Shown piece after piece: positions 50,856-58,889 of a DNA stretch of 58,915 bases; positions within the stretch are counted from its first letter, which is position 1, and each line of letters begins with the position of its first letter. The stretch is from an uncultured Curtobacterium sp. (GTDB taxonomy: Bacteria > Actinomycetota > Actinomycetes > Actinomycetales > Microbacteriaceae), in NCBI GenBank assembly GCA_913778205.1, contig CAJYUW010000055.1, positions 1 through 58,915 of the forward strand, in the 5' to 3' direction. The translations under genes and the position numbers were made by a program. The notes beneath the pieces were generated by a model. It worked only from the letters and a program-made list of their open reading frames with translations, did not search any database and was not told the origin of the DNA.

Positions 50856-50899
50856 CGGACGGGAGGCGCGGTGCCAGCCGGCACCGCGCCTCCCGTCCG
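50856..50899 (-). terminator. 20-bp-arm hairpin of the GGAGGCGCGG family, terC end
   Basis: CGGACGGGAGGCGCGGTGCC (50856-50875), loop AGCC, and its complement (50880-50899). It is 14 bases beyond the terC stop on the minus strand and can end terC and also smc transcripts. Confidence 0.8.
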
Positions 50900-50913
50900 G
50901 GACGTGGTCGCGC

Positions 50914-51939
50914 CTACTTCGCGTCGGCCTCCACGGCCTCCTTCGGCTGCCCCGTCGGGGTGAGCCCGCGCTCCTGCCGCTTCTTCGACACCACGAGCGA
51001 GGCGACCGTCGCGACCGCGATCGTCAGCGCGATGAAGCTCAGCGAGAACCAGATCGGGATCTCGGGCGCCCACTCGATGTGCTCGCCGCCGTTGATGAAC
51101 GGCAGCTCGTTGACGTGCATCGCGTGGAAGACGAGCTTCACACCGATGAACGCGAGGATGACCGCGAGGCCCTGCCCGAGGTAGATGAGGCGCTCGAGCA
51201 GCCCGGCGATGAGGAAGTAGAGCTGCCGGAGACCGAGGAGCGAGAACGCGTTCGCGGTGAACACGATGAAGGCGTCCTGCGTCAGGCCGAAGATCGCGGG
51301 GATCGAGTCGAGGGCGAACAGCACGTCGGTGAGGCCGATCGCCACCATGACGAGCAGCATCGGCGTGAACAGGCGCTTGCCGTCGACCTTCGCGGTGAGC
51401 TTGTCGCCGTGGTAGTCGTCGGTCGTCGGGATCACCTTGCGGAGCGTCCGGATGAGCTTCGAGTCGCCCTCGGAGTCGTCGTGGCCGCCGCCCCGGGCCT
51501 GCGACCACGCGAGCCAGAACAGCAGCGCGCCGAACAGGTAGAACACCCACGAGAAGTTCTCGATGATCGTGACGCCGAGGGCGATGAAGACGCCGCGGGC
51601 CACGAGGGCGATCGCGACACCGACCAGGAGCACCTTCTGCTGGTACTCCTTCGGCACCGCGAAGCTCGTCATGATGATGAGGAAGACGAACAGGTTGTCG
51701 ACCGACAGTGCCTTCTCGGTGAGCCAGCCGGCGAAGTACTCGCCGCCGGCCTGACCGCCGCCGAAGACGAGGATGCCGACACCGAACAGGATCGCGAGCC
51801 CGACGTAGAACGCCGACCAGAACGCGGATTCCTTGATGTGCGGGACGTGCGGCGTTCGGACGTGCGAGTAGAAGTCGAACACCAGCAGGCCGAGGATGCC
51901 GGCGATGGTGAGCAACCAGACGAGGATGGGGACGTCCAC
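50914..51939 (-). CDS. TerC-family membrane protein (manganese-responsive)
   Basis: 341 aa from GTG 51939 (GAAGGGA site at 51946-51952). About eight to nine membrane segments include VWLLTIAGILGLLVFDFYSH and the family motif EKALSVDNLFVFLIIMTSFA (about residues 75-94), and the second acidic site GLTDVLFALDSIPAIFGLTQ. A cytoplasmic loop QARGGGHDDSEGDSKLIRTL lies mid-protein. TerC/Alx proteins are metal (often Mn2+) transporters. The yybP-ykoY riboswitch in its leader directly supports a manganese role. Its C-terminus is hydrophilic. Confidence 0.93.
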   Translation of the reverse strand: MDVPILVWLLTIAGILGLLVFDFYSHVRTPHVPHIKESAFWSAFYVGLAILFGVGILVFGGGQAGGEYFAGWLTEKALSVDNLFVFLIIMTSFAVPKEYQQKVLLVGVAIALVARGVFIALGVTIIENFSWVFYLFGALLFWLAWSQARGGGHDDSEGDSKLIRTLRKVIPTTDDYHGDKLTAKVDGKRLFTPMLLVMVAIGLTDVLFALDSIPAIFGLTQDAFIVFTANAFSLLGLRQLYFLIAGLLERLIYLGQGLAVILAFIGVKLVFHAMHVNELPFINGGEHIEWAPEIPIWFSLSFIALTIAVATVASLVVSKKRQERGLTPTGQPKEAVEADAK

Positions 51940-51945
51940 GGGTTT

Positions 51946-51955
51946 CCCTTCAGGT
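51946..51955 (-). promoter_or_regulatory. terC Shine-Dalgarno copy of the riboswitch P1 strand
   Basis: CCTGAAGGG on the minus strand (starting at 51954) contains the terC ribosome site. It is identical to the 5' strand of riboswitch P1 (starting at 52099). The P1 3' strand CCTTCAGG (51991-51984) can therefore pair with either. Confidence 0.7.
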
Positions 51956-51983
51956 CAGGGACGCGCGATCGGGCGCGTCGGAG

Positions 51984-52099
51984 CCTGAAGGTCTCTTCCG
52001 CCGATGGTCCGTCGTGCTGGACCGAGGGCCGACGCCCCGGGCCCGGATCGTCCCGGACCGTACTGACGAGGTCGCCGAGGAGGAATACTCCCCTTCAGG
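51984..52099 (-). ncRNA. yybP-ykoY manganese riboswitch upstream of terC
   Basis: On the minus strand CCTGAAGG-GGAGTA (P1 5' strand followed by the conserved GGGGAGUA) starts at 52099, and the element ends with GAGACCTTCAGG (51995-51984), whose CCTTCAGG closes P1. CGACCTCGTCAGTACGG lies between. This order is characteristic of the Mn2+-sensing yybP-ykoY family, whose usual targets include terC genes. The hairpin GACGCGC/GCGCGTC (51960-51979) lies between P1 and the gene. Confidence 0.85.
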
Positions 52100-52104
52100 A
52101 GTCG

Positions 52105-52110
52105 AGGATA
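52105..52110 (-). promoter_or_regulatory. -10 box of the terC riboswitch transcript
   Basis: TATCCT on the minus strand puts the start at about 52098, right where the riboswitch P1 begins. The divergent ftsY -10 lies 29 bases away. Confidence 0.5.
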
Positions 52111-52138
52111 CCGGGCACGGCGCACACCCGCCGCGCTC

Positions 52139-52144
52139 TAAGCT
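52139..52144 (+). promoter_or_regulatory. -10 box of a leaderless promoter for ftsY
   Basis: TAAGCT lies six bases before ATG 52151. Confidence 0.55.
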
Positions 52145-52150
52145 GGGAAC

Positions 52151-53020
52151 ATGGCGAGTTCCTGGTCCCTGTCCTCCCGGCTGCGCGGGCTGTTCCAGCG
52201 CAAGACGATCGACGAGACCACGTGGGACGACCTCGAGACCGCGCTCATCGGCGCCGACTTCGGACCGGACATCTCCGAGGCGATCATCGAGGACCTGCAC
52301 GCGCGCGTCGACCGCTACGGCACGACCGACCCCGCCGACCTGCAGCGCATGCTCCGCGAGGTCCTCGAGGAACGGCTCTCGAAGCTCGACACGACGCTGA
52401 AGCTCAGCAACCGTCCGGCCGTCGTGCTCGTCGTCGGGGTCAACGGCGTCGGCAAGACCACCACGATCGGCAAGTTCGCGAAGTTCCTCAAGACGTACGA
52501 CCGCACCGTGGTCGTCGGCGCGGCGGACACGTTCCGCGCGGCGGCGGTGGAGCAGGTCGCGACGTGGGCCGAGCGCGCCGGCGTCGACGTCGTCCGGCCG
52601 GCCCAGCCCGGGCAGGACCCGGCGTCGGTCGCGTACCAGACGGTCGAGAAGGCGATGCGCGACGGCACCGAGATCGTCGTCATCGACACCGCTGGTCGGC
52701 TGCACACCAAGGCCGGGCTGATGGACGAGCTGTCGAAGATCAAGCGCGTCGTCGAGAAGCAGACCGAGATCGCCGAGGTCCTGCTCGTCCTCGACGCCAC
52801 CACGGGGCAGAACGGACTCGCGCAGGCGCAGGCGTTCATCGAGGGCGCTGGTGTCACCGGGCTCGTCATCACGAAGCTCGACGGCTCGGCGAAGGCCGGG
52901 TTCGTGCTCAGCGTGCAGGAGAAGACCGGGATCCCGATCAAGCTCATCGGGCAGGGCGAGGGCATCAACGACCTCACGGGCTTCACGCCGCACGTGTTCG
53001 TGCAGAACCTGGTCGGCTGA
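52151..53020 (+). CDS. ftsY: signal recognition particle receptor FtsY
   Basis: 289 aa from ATG 52151. GTPase that docks SRP-bound ribosomes at the membrane. N domain TTWDDLETALIGADFGPDIS, then G1 VVGVNGVGKTTTIGKFAKFL (about residues 94-113), the DTFRAAAVEQVATWA insert, G3 DTAGRLHTK and G4 TKLDGSAKAGF, and the closing QNLVG. There is no long acidic A domain, as in many actinomycetes. Its partner Ffh is encoded at 57292 in the same window. Confidence 0.97.
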   Translation: MASSWSLSSRLRGLFQRKTIDETTWDDLETALIGADFGPDISEAIIEDLHARVDRYGTTDPADLQRMLREVLEERLSKLDTTLKLSNRPAVVLVVGVNGVGKTTTIGKFAKFLKTYDRTVVVGAADTFRAAAVEQVATWAERAGVDVVRPAQPGQDPASVAYQTVEKAMRDGTEIVVIDTAGRLHTKAGLMDELSKIKRVVEKQTEIAEVLLVLDATTGQNGLAQAQAFIEGAGVTGLVITKLDGSAKAGFVLSVQEKTGIPIKLIGQGEGINDLTGFTPHVFVQNLVG

Positions 53021-53058
53021 GCGACAGCTGTCCGCGAACGCGGTCACGTCGCGACGAG

Positions 53059-53064
53059 TAGCGT
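53059..53064 (+). promoter_or_regulatory. -10 box for the 52-aa membrane protein
   Basis: TAGCGT gives a start around 53071 and a leader of about 46 nt with TTGGAG before ATG 53117. Confidence 0.4.
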
Positions 53065-53116
53065 CTCCGTCGGCCCGGGCATCCGCTCGGTCTTCGTCCA
53101 GGGATTGGAGACCCCC

Positions 53117-53275
53117 ATGCCCGCACTGCTGATCATCGCGATCATCGTCGGCCTCGTCCTGCTCTTCAGCGGCATCTTCGTCGCGGCGCTCAAGTTCCTG
53201 CTCTTCGTGGGCGTCGCCCTCATCCTGCTCGCGATCATCGGGTGGCTGCTGCGCAGCATCCGCGGACGCGCCTGA
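53117..53275 (+). CDS. 52-aa hydrophobic membrane protein
   Basis: ATG 53117, preceded by TTGGAG seven bases away. MPALLIIAIIVGLVLLFSGI and LKFLLFVGVALILLAIIGWL form two membrane segments, and a basic end (RSIRGRA) follows. It is compact, has a good ribosome site and a -10 box, and its codon use is ordinary for this DNA, so I regard it as a gene. No function is known. The size and layout resemble other small membrane proteins of this family of bacteria. Confidence 0.75.
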   Translation: MPALLIIAIIVGLVLLFSGIFVAALKFLLFVGVALILLAIIGWLLRSIRGRA

Positions 53276-53290
53276 CACGACGCGACCCAC

Positions 53291-53340
53291 CGACGGACGG
53301 GAGGCACGGCGCCAGCTGGCACCGTGCCTCCCGTCCGTCG
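53291..53340. terminator. 50-bp palindrome of the GGAGGCACGG family
   Basis: CGACGGACGGGAGGCACGGC plus GCCAG, joined without a loop to a 25-bp complement with a single mismatch. It follows the 52-aa gene at 16 bases and precedes lipA on the other strand. Confidence 0.8.
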
Positions 53341-53360
53341 TGTGGTGCCGCGCGCCGCGT

Positions 53361-53415
53361 CCGCGAAAGCGACAGTGCGCGCCCGTCGGCGCACGGTGAT
53401 CTGTCGCTTTCGCGG
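53361..53415. repeat. TGTCGCTTTCG inverted repeat 3
   Basis: CCGCGAAAGCGACA (53361-53374) and its complement TGTCGCTTTCGCGG (53402-53415) are 27 bases apart. This is the same element as in clusters 1 and 2, in a wider form. Confidence 0.8.
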
Positions 53416-53459
53416 CCCCGCCGCCCCGCGGCCCCGCGGCGCCGCGCGCCGCCCCCCGC

Positions 53460-54443
53460 TCAGACGGCTTGGCGGCCGGCCGGAGCCTCCAGCAGGTGCG
53501 ACAGGTGCTCCGGCACAGTGCCCCCGCGGGCCACGGTCGCCCGTGCCCAGAGGCGACCCGCCCGGTAGGACGAGCGCACGAGCGGCCCCGCGAGCACGCC
53601 GGAGAACCCGATGTCCTCGGCGATCTCGCGGAGGTCGACGAACTCCTCCGGCTTCACCCAGCGCGCGACCGGCAGGTGCCGCGGCGACGGCCGGAGGTAC
53701 TGCGTCAGCGTGATGATGTCCGTGCCGGCCTCGTACAGCTGCTCGAGCGCGTCGATCACCTCGTCGCGTTCCTCGCCCATGCCGAGGATGAGGTTCGACT
53801 TCGTCACGAGCCCCGCGTCCCGACCCTGCGTGATGACGTCGAGGGAGCGCTCGAACCGGAAGGCCGGGCGGATCCGCTTGAAGATGCGCGGGACCGTCTC
53901 CACGTTGTGCGCGAAGACCTCGGGCCGGGCGTCGAACACCTGGCCGAGCTGGTCCGGTCGCCCGTTGAAGTCCGGCACGAGGATCTCGACGCCGGTGCCG
54001 GGGGAGTGCTCGTGGATCTGCCGGATCGTCTCCGCGTAGAGCCACGCGCCGCCGTCGTCGAGGTCGTCCCGCGCGACCCCGGTCACCGTCGCGTACTTGA
54101 GGCCCATCGACACGACCGAGTCCGCCACCCGTCGGGGCTCCCCGCGGTCGAGCGGCGAGGGCTTGCCGGTGTCGATCTGGCAGAAGTCGCACCGCCTCGT
54201 GCACTGCGAGCCGCCGATGAGGAACGTGGCCTCGCGGTCCTCCCAGCACTCGAAGATGTTCGGGCAGCCGGCCTCTTGGCAGACAGTGTGCAGCTGCTTG
54301 TCCTTGACCAGTGCCGAGAGGTCGCGGAACTCCGGCCCCTGCGTCGCGCGGGTCTTGATCCACGCGGGCTTCGTCTCGATGGGCGTCTCGGCGTTGCGGG
54401 CCTCGACGCGGAGCATGCGGCGGCCTTCCGGGGCGAGCGTCAT
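53460..54443 (-). CDS. lipA: lipoyl synthase
   Basis: 327 aa from ATG 54443, overlapping the lipB stop (ATGA). Radical-SAM enzyme that inserts two sulfurs into octanoyl groups on E2 and H proteins. It has both 4Fe-4S clusters: [12 protein letters not shown] and the SAM motif CTRRCDFC, with FLIGGSQC before it and [20 protein letters not shown] late. Length normal. lipB upstream supplies the octanoyl substrate. Confidence 0.97.
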   Translation of the reverse strand: MTLAPEGRRMLRVEARNAETPIETKPAWIKTRATQGPEFRDLSALVKDKQLHTVCQEAGCPNIFECWEDREATFLIGGSQCTRRCDFCQIDTGKPSPLDRGEPRRVADSVVSMGLKYATVTGVARDDLDDGGAWLYAETIRQIHEHSPGTGVEILVPDFNGRPDQLGQVFDARPEVFAHNVETVPRIFKRIRPAFRFERSLDVITQGRDAGLVTKSNLILGMGEERDEVIDALEQLYEAGTDIITLTQYLRPSPRHLPVARWVKPEEFVDLREIAEDIGFSGVLAGPLVRSSYRAGRLWARATVARGGTVPEHLSHLLEAPAGRQAV

Positions 54444-55165
54444 GCGGGGACCTCCTGCAGGTGGGTGGTGCGGTTCGGGTCGGACGGGAGGCGCGGCTCG
54501 CCCCCGGCGGACGCGATGCGGTGGCCGGTGTGCATGCCGTCGAACGCGCGCTGCACGAGGGGCGCGACGAGCGCGGCGACGTCGTCCACTGAGACGCGCT
54601 CCCCAGACGCACGGCTCAGCGTCGTGACACCCGCGTCGGCGATGCCGCACGGGACGATCGCCGCGTACGCGTCCAGGGTGTTCTCGCAGTTGATCGCGAT
54701 GCCGTGACTCGTCACCCCCTCGGCCACGTGGAGCCCGATCGCGCCCACCTTGTCGTGGTTCGAGCGGTCCGGGCGCGGCACCCACGCGCCGCTGCGCCCG
54801 TCGACGCGCTCGGCGGTGACCCCGACCGCGGCGGCGGCTTCGATGAGGACCTGCTCGAGGTCGCGCACCCACGCCACGACGTCGAGCGGCTGCGCCAGCC
54901 GGACGATCGGGTAGGCGACGAGCTGACCCGGTCCGTGCCAGGTGATGCGTCCGCCGCGGTCGACCTCGACCACAGGGGAGCCGTCGAGGGGGAGGTCGGA
55001 CGGCTGTGTGCGTCGTCCCGCGGTGTACACGGACGGGTGCTCGCACAGGACGACTGCGCCGGGGGAGCGGCCGGCGACGACGTCGGCGCGGAGGCGCTGC
55101 TGCAGTGCGAGGCCCTCGGCGTAGGCGAGCAGCCCCGGCACCCGGACGATCTCGAGTTCCGGCAT
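54440..55165 (-). CDS. lipB: octanoyltransferase LipB
   Basis: 241 aa from ATG 55165, with a TACGCT -10 seven bases upstream. Moves octanoyl from acyl carrier protein to lipoate-dependent enzymes. Motifs are [20 protein letters not shown] (about residues 72-91), the Lys of [20 protein letters not shown] and the catalytic Cys in [14 protein letters not shown] (about 181). The gene starts the lipB-lipA operon, and its stop is shared with the lipA start. Confidence 0.96.
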   Translation of the reverse strand: MPELEIVRVPGLLAYAEGLALQQRLRADVVAGRSPGAVVLCEHPSVYTAGRRTQPSDLPLDGSPVVEVDRGGRITWHGPGQLVAYPIVRLAQPLDVVAWVRDLEQVLIEAAAAVGVTAERVDGRSGAWVPRPDRSNHDKVGAIGLHVAEGVTSHGIAINCENTLDAYAAIVPCGIADAGVTTLSRASGERVSVDDVAALVAPLVQRAFDGMHTGHRIASAGGEPRLPSDPNRTTHLQEVPA

Positions 55166-55172
55166 GGGCGCC

Positions 55173-55178
55173 AGCGTA
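55173..55178 (-). promoter_or_regulatory. -10 box of a leaderless promoter for lipBA
   Basis: TACGCT on the minus strand lies seven bases before ATG 55165. Confidence 0.55.
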
Positions 55179-55244
55179 CGCCGGTTTCTGGACGCCGTAC
55201 AACAACCGGGCGTCGGGGCTCGCCCAGTCGATCGGTCCTTCATA

Positions 55245-55267
55245 TGTCCTGATGGACAGAGTATGCT
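55245..55267 (+). promoter_or_regulatory. padR promoter with spacer operator
   Basis: TGTCCTGATGGACA (55245-55258, arms TGTCC/GGACA) lies between a TTCATA -35 (55239-55244) and a TATGCT -10 (55262-55267). The -10 is six bases from ATG 55274. PadR repressors bind inverted ATGT-type half-sites, so this is a likely autoregulatory site. Confidence 0.65.
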
Positions 55268-55273
55268 CGCAAC

Positions 55274-55645
55274 ATGAGTACCCAAGAACTCCGTGAGCCG
55301 ACGATGCTCGTCCTCACGTCGCTCGCCGGTGGCAGGAAGCACGGCTACGCGCTCATCGGCGACACGGAAGCGCTCTCCGGGGGGCGCGTCCGGCTCAAGG
55401 TCGGGACGCTCTACGCCGTCCTCGATCGTCTCCTCGAGCAGGGCCTCGTCGCCGAGGCTGGCTCCGAGGTCGTCGACGGGCGGCTCCGGAAGTACTTCGA
55501 ACTGACCGAGGACGGCGCCGAACGCCTGTCGGTCGAGGTCCGTCGGCTCGAGGCGAACGCGTCGGCCGCGAAGGAACGGCTCCGGGCATGGCGTCCGGGT
55601 CTCGCGACCATCGCGTCGCACGTCACAGCAGGGGGAACCGCATGA
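55274..55645 (+). CDS. PadR-family transcriptional regulator
   Basis: 123 aa from ATG 55274. Winged-helix start [20 protein letters not shown] with [14 protein letters not shown], then [20 protein letters not shown] (the recognition helix), [20 protein letters not shown] as the wing, and a C-terminal dimer helix. It probably represses its own unit through the palindrome in the promoter. The membrane protein gene begins in its stop codon (ATGA), the usual partner arrangement for such PadR proteins. Confidence 0.92.
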   Translation: MSTQELREPTMLVLTSLAGGRKHGYALIGDTEALSGGRVRLKVGTLYAVLDRLLEQGLVAEAGSEVVDGRLRKYFELTEDGAERLSVEVRRLEANASAAKERLRAWRPGLATIASHVTAGGTA

Positions 55646-56616
55646 CCGAGTCCGTCGCCACCGCCGACACCGCCCTTGCCCGGCGCTACCGCGCGGCGTT
55701 GCGCTGGTACCCGCGTCGCTGGCGCAACCAGCACGGCGAGGACATGGTGGGCACGCTGCTCGACGTCGCCGACGGCGAGGGGCGGTCACACCCTTCGGCG
55801 GGCGAGCTCGTCGACCTTCGCTGGCGCGGCGTCGTGGAGCGGGTCAACGTGCTCCTCCCGGAGCGGGTCCGGGCCCTCGCCGCATCGCTCGCCACGGGCG
55901 CGGGAGCCGCGTTCGCCGTCGTGTACTTCGTCTTCGTGACATGGGTGCCGTGGGGTGTCTCCGGGCCGTTCGACGCGCGGTCGCCCATGTTCGGCCCGTT
56001 CTGGAACGCCGGGGTGCTCGTCGCCGTGCCGATGGTGCTCGTCGCCCTCGCCGCTCTCGGCGGGTGGCGGGCCGGGGCACACCTGGCCGGGCTGCTCGTG
56101 GTGCTCGGAGTCGTGATGACACGACTGGTCGTGCAGGCGACCGACAACTGGAACGGACCCGGATCGACGACCCTCGTGACCGCGCTCCTGCTCGTCGTCG
56201 TCACGAGCCTCGGGGATCCGCGGAACCGTGTGGCGCTCACCGCGTCGGCCGGGGTCGTCGGTGTCGGTCTGACCACGTTCGCGCTGCTCCGGCTGCCGAG
56301 CGGCAACCCGTTCGAACTCACGCTGCTCGGCGACGGCGGTTGGTGGACCATGGTCGCTTCCCCGTGGATGCTCGCCGGAGCCGCGCTCATCGTCGCAGCC
56401 GCGGTCGTGGTCCTCGCCCTCCGTGGGGCCGACGTCGTCGCAGCGGCGATCGCCGTCGGCTGGCTGCCGTGGGGCGCCGCTGGAACGATCACGCTCCGGT
56501 GGTTCGCGGGCGAGTCGGCCGATGCTGTCGTGATGGCCGTCGGCTCGGTCGTCCTCACCGCCTGGGTGGTCGGGCGAGCCCGACGTCGGCGGGGCGACCG
56601 CGCCGAAACGGTCTGA
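55642..56616 (+). CDS. membrane protein partnered with PadR
   Basis: 324 aa from ATG 55642, overlapping the padR stop. The N-terminus is cytoplasmic and has RRYRAALRWYPRRWRNQHGE, a conserved start in proteins paired with PadR genes, and then about eight membrane segments (ATGAGAAFAVVYFVFVTWVP, AGVLVAVPMVLVALAALGGW, and more). The function is not known. Induction by a membrane stress sensed by PadR is inferred from the context. Confidence 0.8.
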   Translation: MTESVATADTALARRYRAALRWYPRRWRNQHGEDMVGTLLDVADGEGRSHPSAGELVDLRWRGVVERVNVLLPERVRALAASLATGAGAAFAVVYFVFVTWVPWGVSGPFDARSPMFGPFWNAGVLVAVPMVLVALAALGGWRAGAHLAGLLVVLGVVMTRLVVQATDNWNGPGSTTLVTALLLVVVTSLGDPRNRVALTASAGVVGVGLTTFALLRLPSGNPFELTLLGDGGWWTMVASPWMLAGAALIVAAAVVVLALRGADVVAAAIAVGWLPWGAAGTITLRWFAGESADAVVMAVGSVVLTAWVVGRARRRRGDRAETV

Positions 56617-56699
56617 GACCGTCACAGGGCACGGCGACCCACGCTGCGGCGTGCGCCGGGCCTCCTGCTCGGTCCTGCGGAACGGAGTCGTGTCCTCCG

Positions 56700-57213
56700 T
56701 CACTCCGGCGACATCACGAGCCCGGTGTGGAGCAGTGCTGCGCGTTCTCGGTGCGGGCGCTCGACGACGAACGCGCGGACCGAGACGACCACGAAGACCG
56801 CGGCCGTTCCCAGGGACAGGACCGCCCTCGGCACGTCCGGCGTGCCGGTGAGGTCAGAGACACCTCCCGCCGCGAAGACGACCCCCCAACGCTGCGCCGA
56901 ACCAGAGGTACCAGCCGGTCCGGTCGACGAAGTCCCGCAGGAACCGGGCCTTCCGGTCTCGCCGCACCCCGTCCGGCTCCGGCCCGCCCTGCACCCAGGC
57001 TCGGAGCGCGCGGCGTTCCGCCGGACCGCCTCCGCTCGACCATGCCGAGACCACGAGGACGAGGACGGCGATCGCCACGACCGCGCCGACCGTCACGACC
57101 ACTCGCGTCTCGGCGGTGAAGCGCATCGAGAACGCCGTCGCCATGCAGCCGCCGAACAGCGCTGCCCCCGTCGCACGCAACCATCCGCCAGCGTCGATCT
57201 CCCTCAGTCGCAC
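56700..57213 (-). pseudogene. frameshifted small membrane-protein gene
   Basis: From GTG 57213 the minus strand encodes VRLREIDAGGWLRATGAALF, a membrane segment (VVVTVGAVVAIAVLVLVVSA) and FLRDFVDRTGWYLWFGAALG. The frame then enters a run of six G (plus-strand C 56882-56887) and meets a stop at 56854. Removing one G restores a long frame (VVFAAGGVSDLTGTP, a further membrane segment AVLSLGTAAVFVVVSVRAFV) to a TGA at 56700, giving about 170 aa in all. The -10 TACCGT lies seven bases before the GTG. It may be a sequencing error, a pseudogene, or slippage at the G run. No homologue or function is known. Confidence 0.7.
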
Positions 57214-57220
57214 GGGGCTG

Positions 57221-57226
57221 ACGGTA
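57221..57226 (-). promoter_or_regulatory. -10 box of a leaderless promoter for the frameshifted gene
   Basis: TACCGT on the minus strand lies seven bases before GTG 57213, which suggests the gene is or was expressed. Confidence 0.5.
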
Positions 57227-57276
57227 GTCCTCGAGCACCGTCCCGGTCGCGGTCGGGCTGATCGGTGGTCGCCTTG

Positions 57277-57282
57277 TAGGAT
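57277..57282 (+). promoter_or_regulatory. -10 box of the ffh promoter
   Basis: TAGGAT lies nine bases before ATG 57292, a near-leaderless arrangement with no ribosome site. Confidence 0.5.
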
Positions 57283-57291
57283 CGACGGATC

Positions 57292-58854
57292 ATGGCGCAA
57301 TTCGGTTCACTCTCCGACCGGCTGACAGAGACCTTCCGCAACCTGCGGAGCAAGGGTCGGTTGTCCCCGTCCGACGTCGACGGCACCGTCCGCGAGATCC
57401 GGCGGGCGCTCCTCGACGCCGACGTCGCGCTCGAGGTCGTCAAGTCCTTCACCGCCTCGGTGCGTGAGCGTGCGCTCTCGGACGAGGTGAACAAGGCGCT
57501 CAACCCGGCGCAGCAGGTCGTCCAGATCGTCAACGAGGAGCTCGTCGGCATCCTCGGCGGGCAGCAGCGTCGCCTCGAGTTCGCGAAGCGTCCGCCGACG
57601 GTCATCATGCTCGCCGGACTCCAGGGCGCCGGCAAGACGACGCTCGCGGGCAAGCTCGGCAAGTGGCTCAAGAAGGACGGCCACACCCCGATGCTCGTCG
57701 CGGCGGACCTCCAGCGCCCGAACGCCGTGCAGCAGCTCCAGGTCGTGGGCGAGCAGGCCGGCGTGCACGTCTTCGCCCCGGAGCCCGGCAACGGCGTCGG
57801 CGACCCGGTCAAGGTCGCGAAGAACGCGATCAAGGCCGCGGTCGACCAGCAGTACGACACCGTCATCGTCGACACCGCGGGCCGCCTCGGCGTCGATGCC
57901 GAGCTGATGAAGCAGGCCGCGAACATCCGCAAGGCCGTCGACCCGGACGAGGTCCTGTTCGTCATCGACGCGATGATCGGTCAGGACGCCGTGGCCACGG
58001 CCCGCGCGTTCCAGGAGGGCGTCGACTTCACCGGTGTCGTGCTGTCGAAGCTCGACGGCGACGCCCGCGGTGGCGCGGCGCTCTCGGTCGCGAGCATCAC
58101 CGGCCGCCCGATCATGTTCGCGTCCACCGGCGAGGGACTCGACGACTTCGAGCCGTTCCACCCGGACCGCATGGCGAGCCGCATCCTCGACCTCGGCGAC
58201 ATCCTCTCCCTCATCGAGCAGGCGCAGCAGGCCTTCGACGAGGACGAGGCCCGCAAGGTCGCGGAGAAGATCGCCAGCGACTCGTTCACGTTGAACGACT
58301 TCCTCGAACAGATGCAGCAGCTCCGCAAGGCCGGCTCGATCAAGGGCATGCTCGGGATGCTCCCGGGTGCGAAGGGCATGCGCGAGGCGCTCGACAACTT
58401 CGACGAGAGCGAGATCGTCCGCACCGAGGCGATCATCCAGTCGATGACGAAGCAGGAGCGCGAGCTCCCGAAGCTCCTCAACGGCTCACGGCGCCTGCGC
58501 ATCGCGAAGGGTTCGGGCACCACGGTGACCGAGGTCAACGCGCTCGTGAACCGCTTCGAGCAGGCCGCGAAGATGATGAAGACCGTCGCGCGGGGCGGTG
58601 TGCCGCAGATGCCGGGCATGGGACCGATCCCGGGCATGCACGGCGGCAAGAAGAAGCAGCAGCAGGGTGGCGCGAAGAAGAAGAAGGTCGGCAACCCGGC
58701 CAAGCGCGCGGCCCTCGCGTCGGGTGCTGCGGCGCAGCCGCAGCCGCAGGCGGCGAAGGGATCCGGTTTCGGCTTCGGCGGTGCGAACGCGAAGAACCCG
58801 AAGGCTCCCACCGAGGAAGAGATGCAGTCGCTGCAGAAGTTCCTGGGTCGCTGA
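57292..58854 (+). CDS. ffh: signal recognition particle protein Ffh
   Basis: 520 aa from ATG 57292. GTPase that binds 4.5S RNA and signal peptides. N domain LSDRLTETFRNLRSKGRLSP, G1 MLAGLQGAGKTTLAGKLGKW (about residues 107-126), DTAGRLGVDAELM, SKLDGDARGGAALS, and the M domain with FLEQMQQLRKAGSIKGMLGM and IIQSMTKQERELPKLLNGSR (RNA-binding). The tail is Met/Gly/Lys-rich and then Gln/Ala-rich (AAAQPQPQAAKG). It works with FtsY encoded at 52151. Confidence 0.97.
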   Translation: MAQFGSLSDRLTETFRNLRSKGRLSPSDVDGTVREIRRALLDADVALEVVKSFTASVRERALSDEVNKALNPAQQVVQIVNEELVGILGGQQRRLEFAKRPPTVIMLAGLQGAGKTTLAGKLGKWLKKDGHTPMLVAADLQRPNAVQQLQVVGEQAGVHVFAPEPGNGVGDPVKVAKNAIKAAVDQQYDTVIVDTAGRLGVDAELMKQAANIRKAVDPDEVLFVIDAMIGQDAVATARAFQEGVDFTGVVLSKLDGDARGGAALSVASITGRPIMFASTGEGLDDFEPFHPDRMASRILDLGDILSLIEQAQQAFDEDEARKVAEKIASDSFTLNDFLEQMQQLRKAGSIKGMLGMLPGAKGMREALDNFDESEIVRTEAIIQSMTKQERELPKLLNGSRRLRIAKGSGTTVTEVNALVNRFEQAAKMMKTVARGGVPQMPGMGPIPGMHGGKKKQQQGGAKKKKVGNPAKRAALASGAAAQPQPQAAKGSGFGFGGANAKNPKAPTEEEMQSLQKFLGR

Positions 58855-58889
58855 TCAGCGGGCGCTGACGCGACCATGATCAGACGGGA

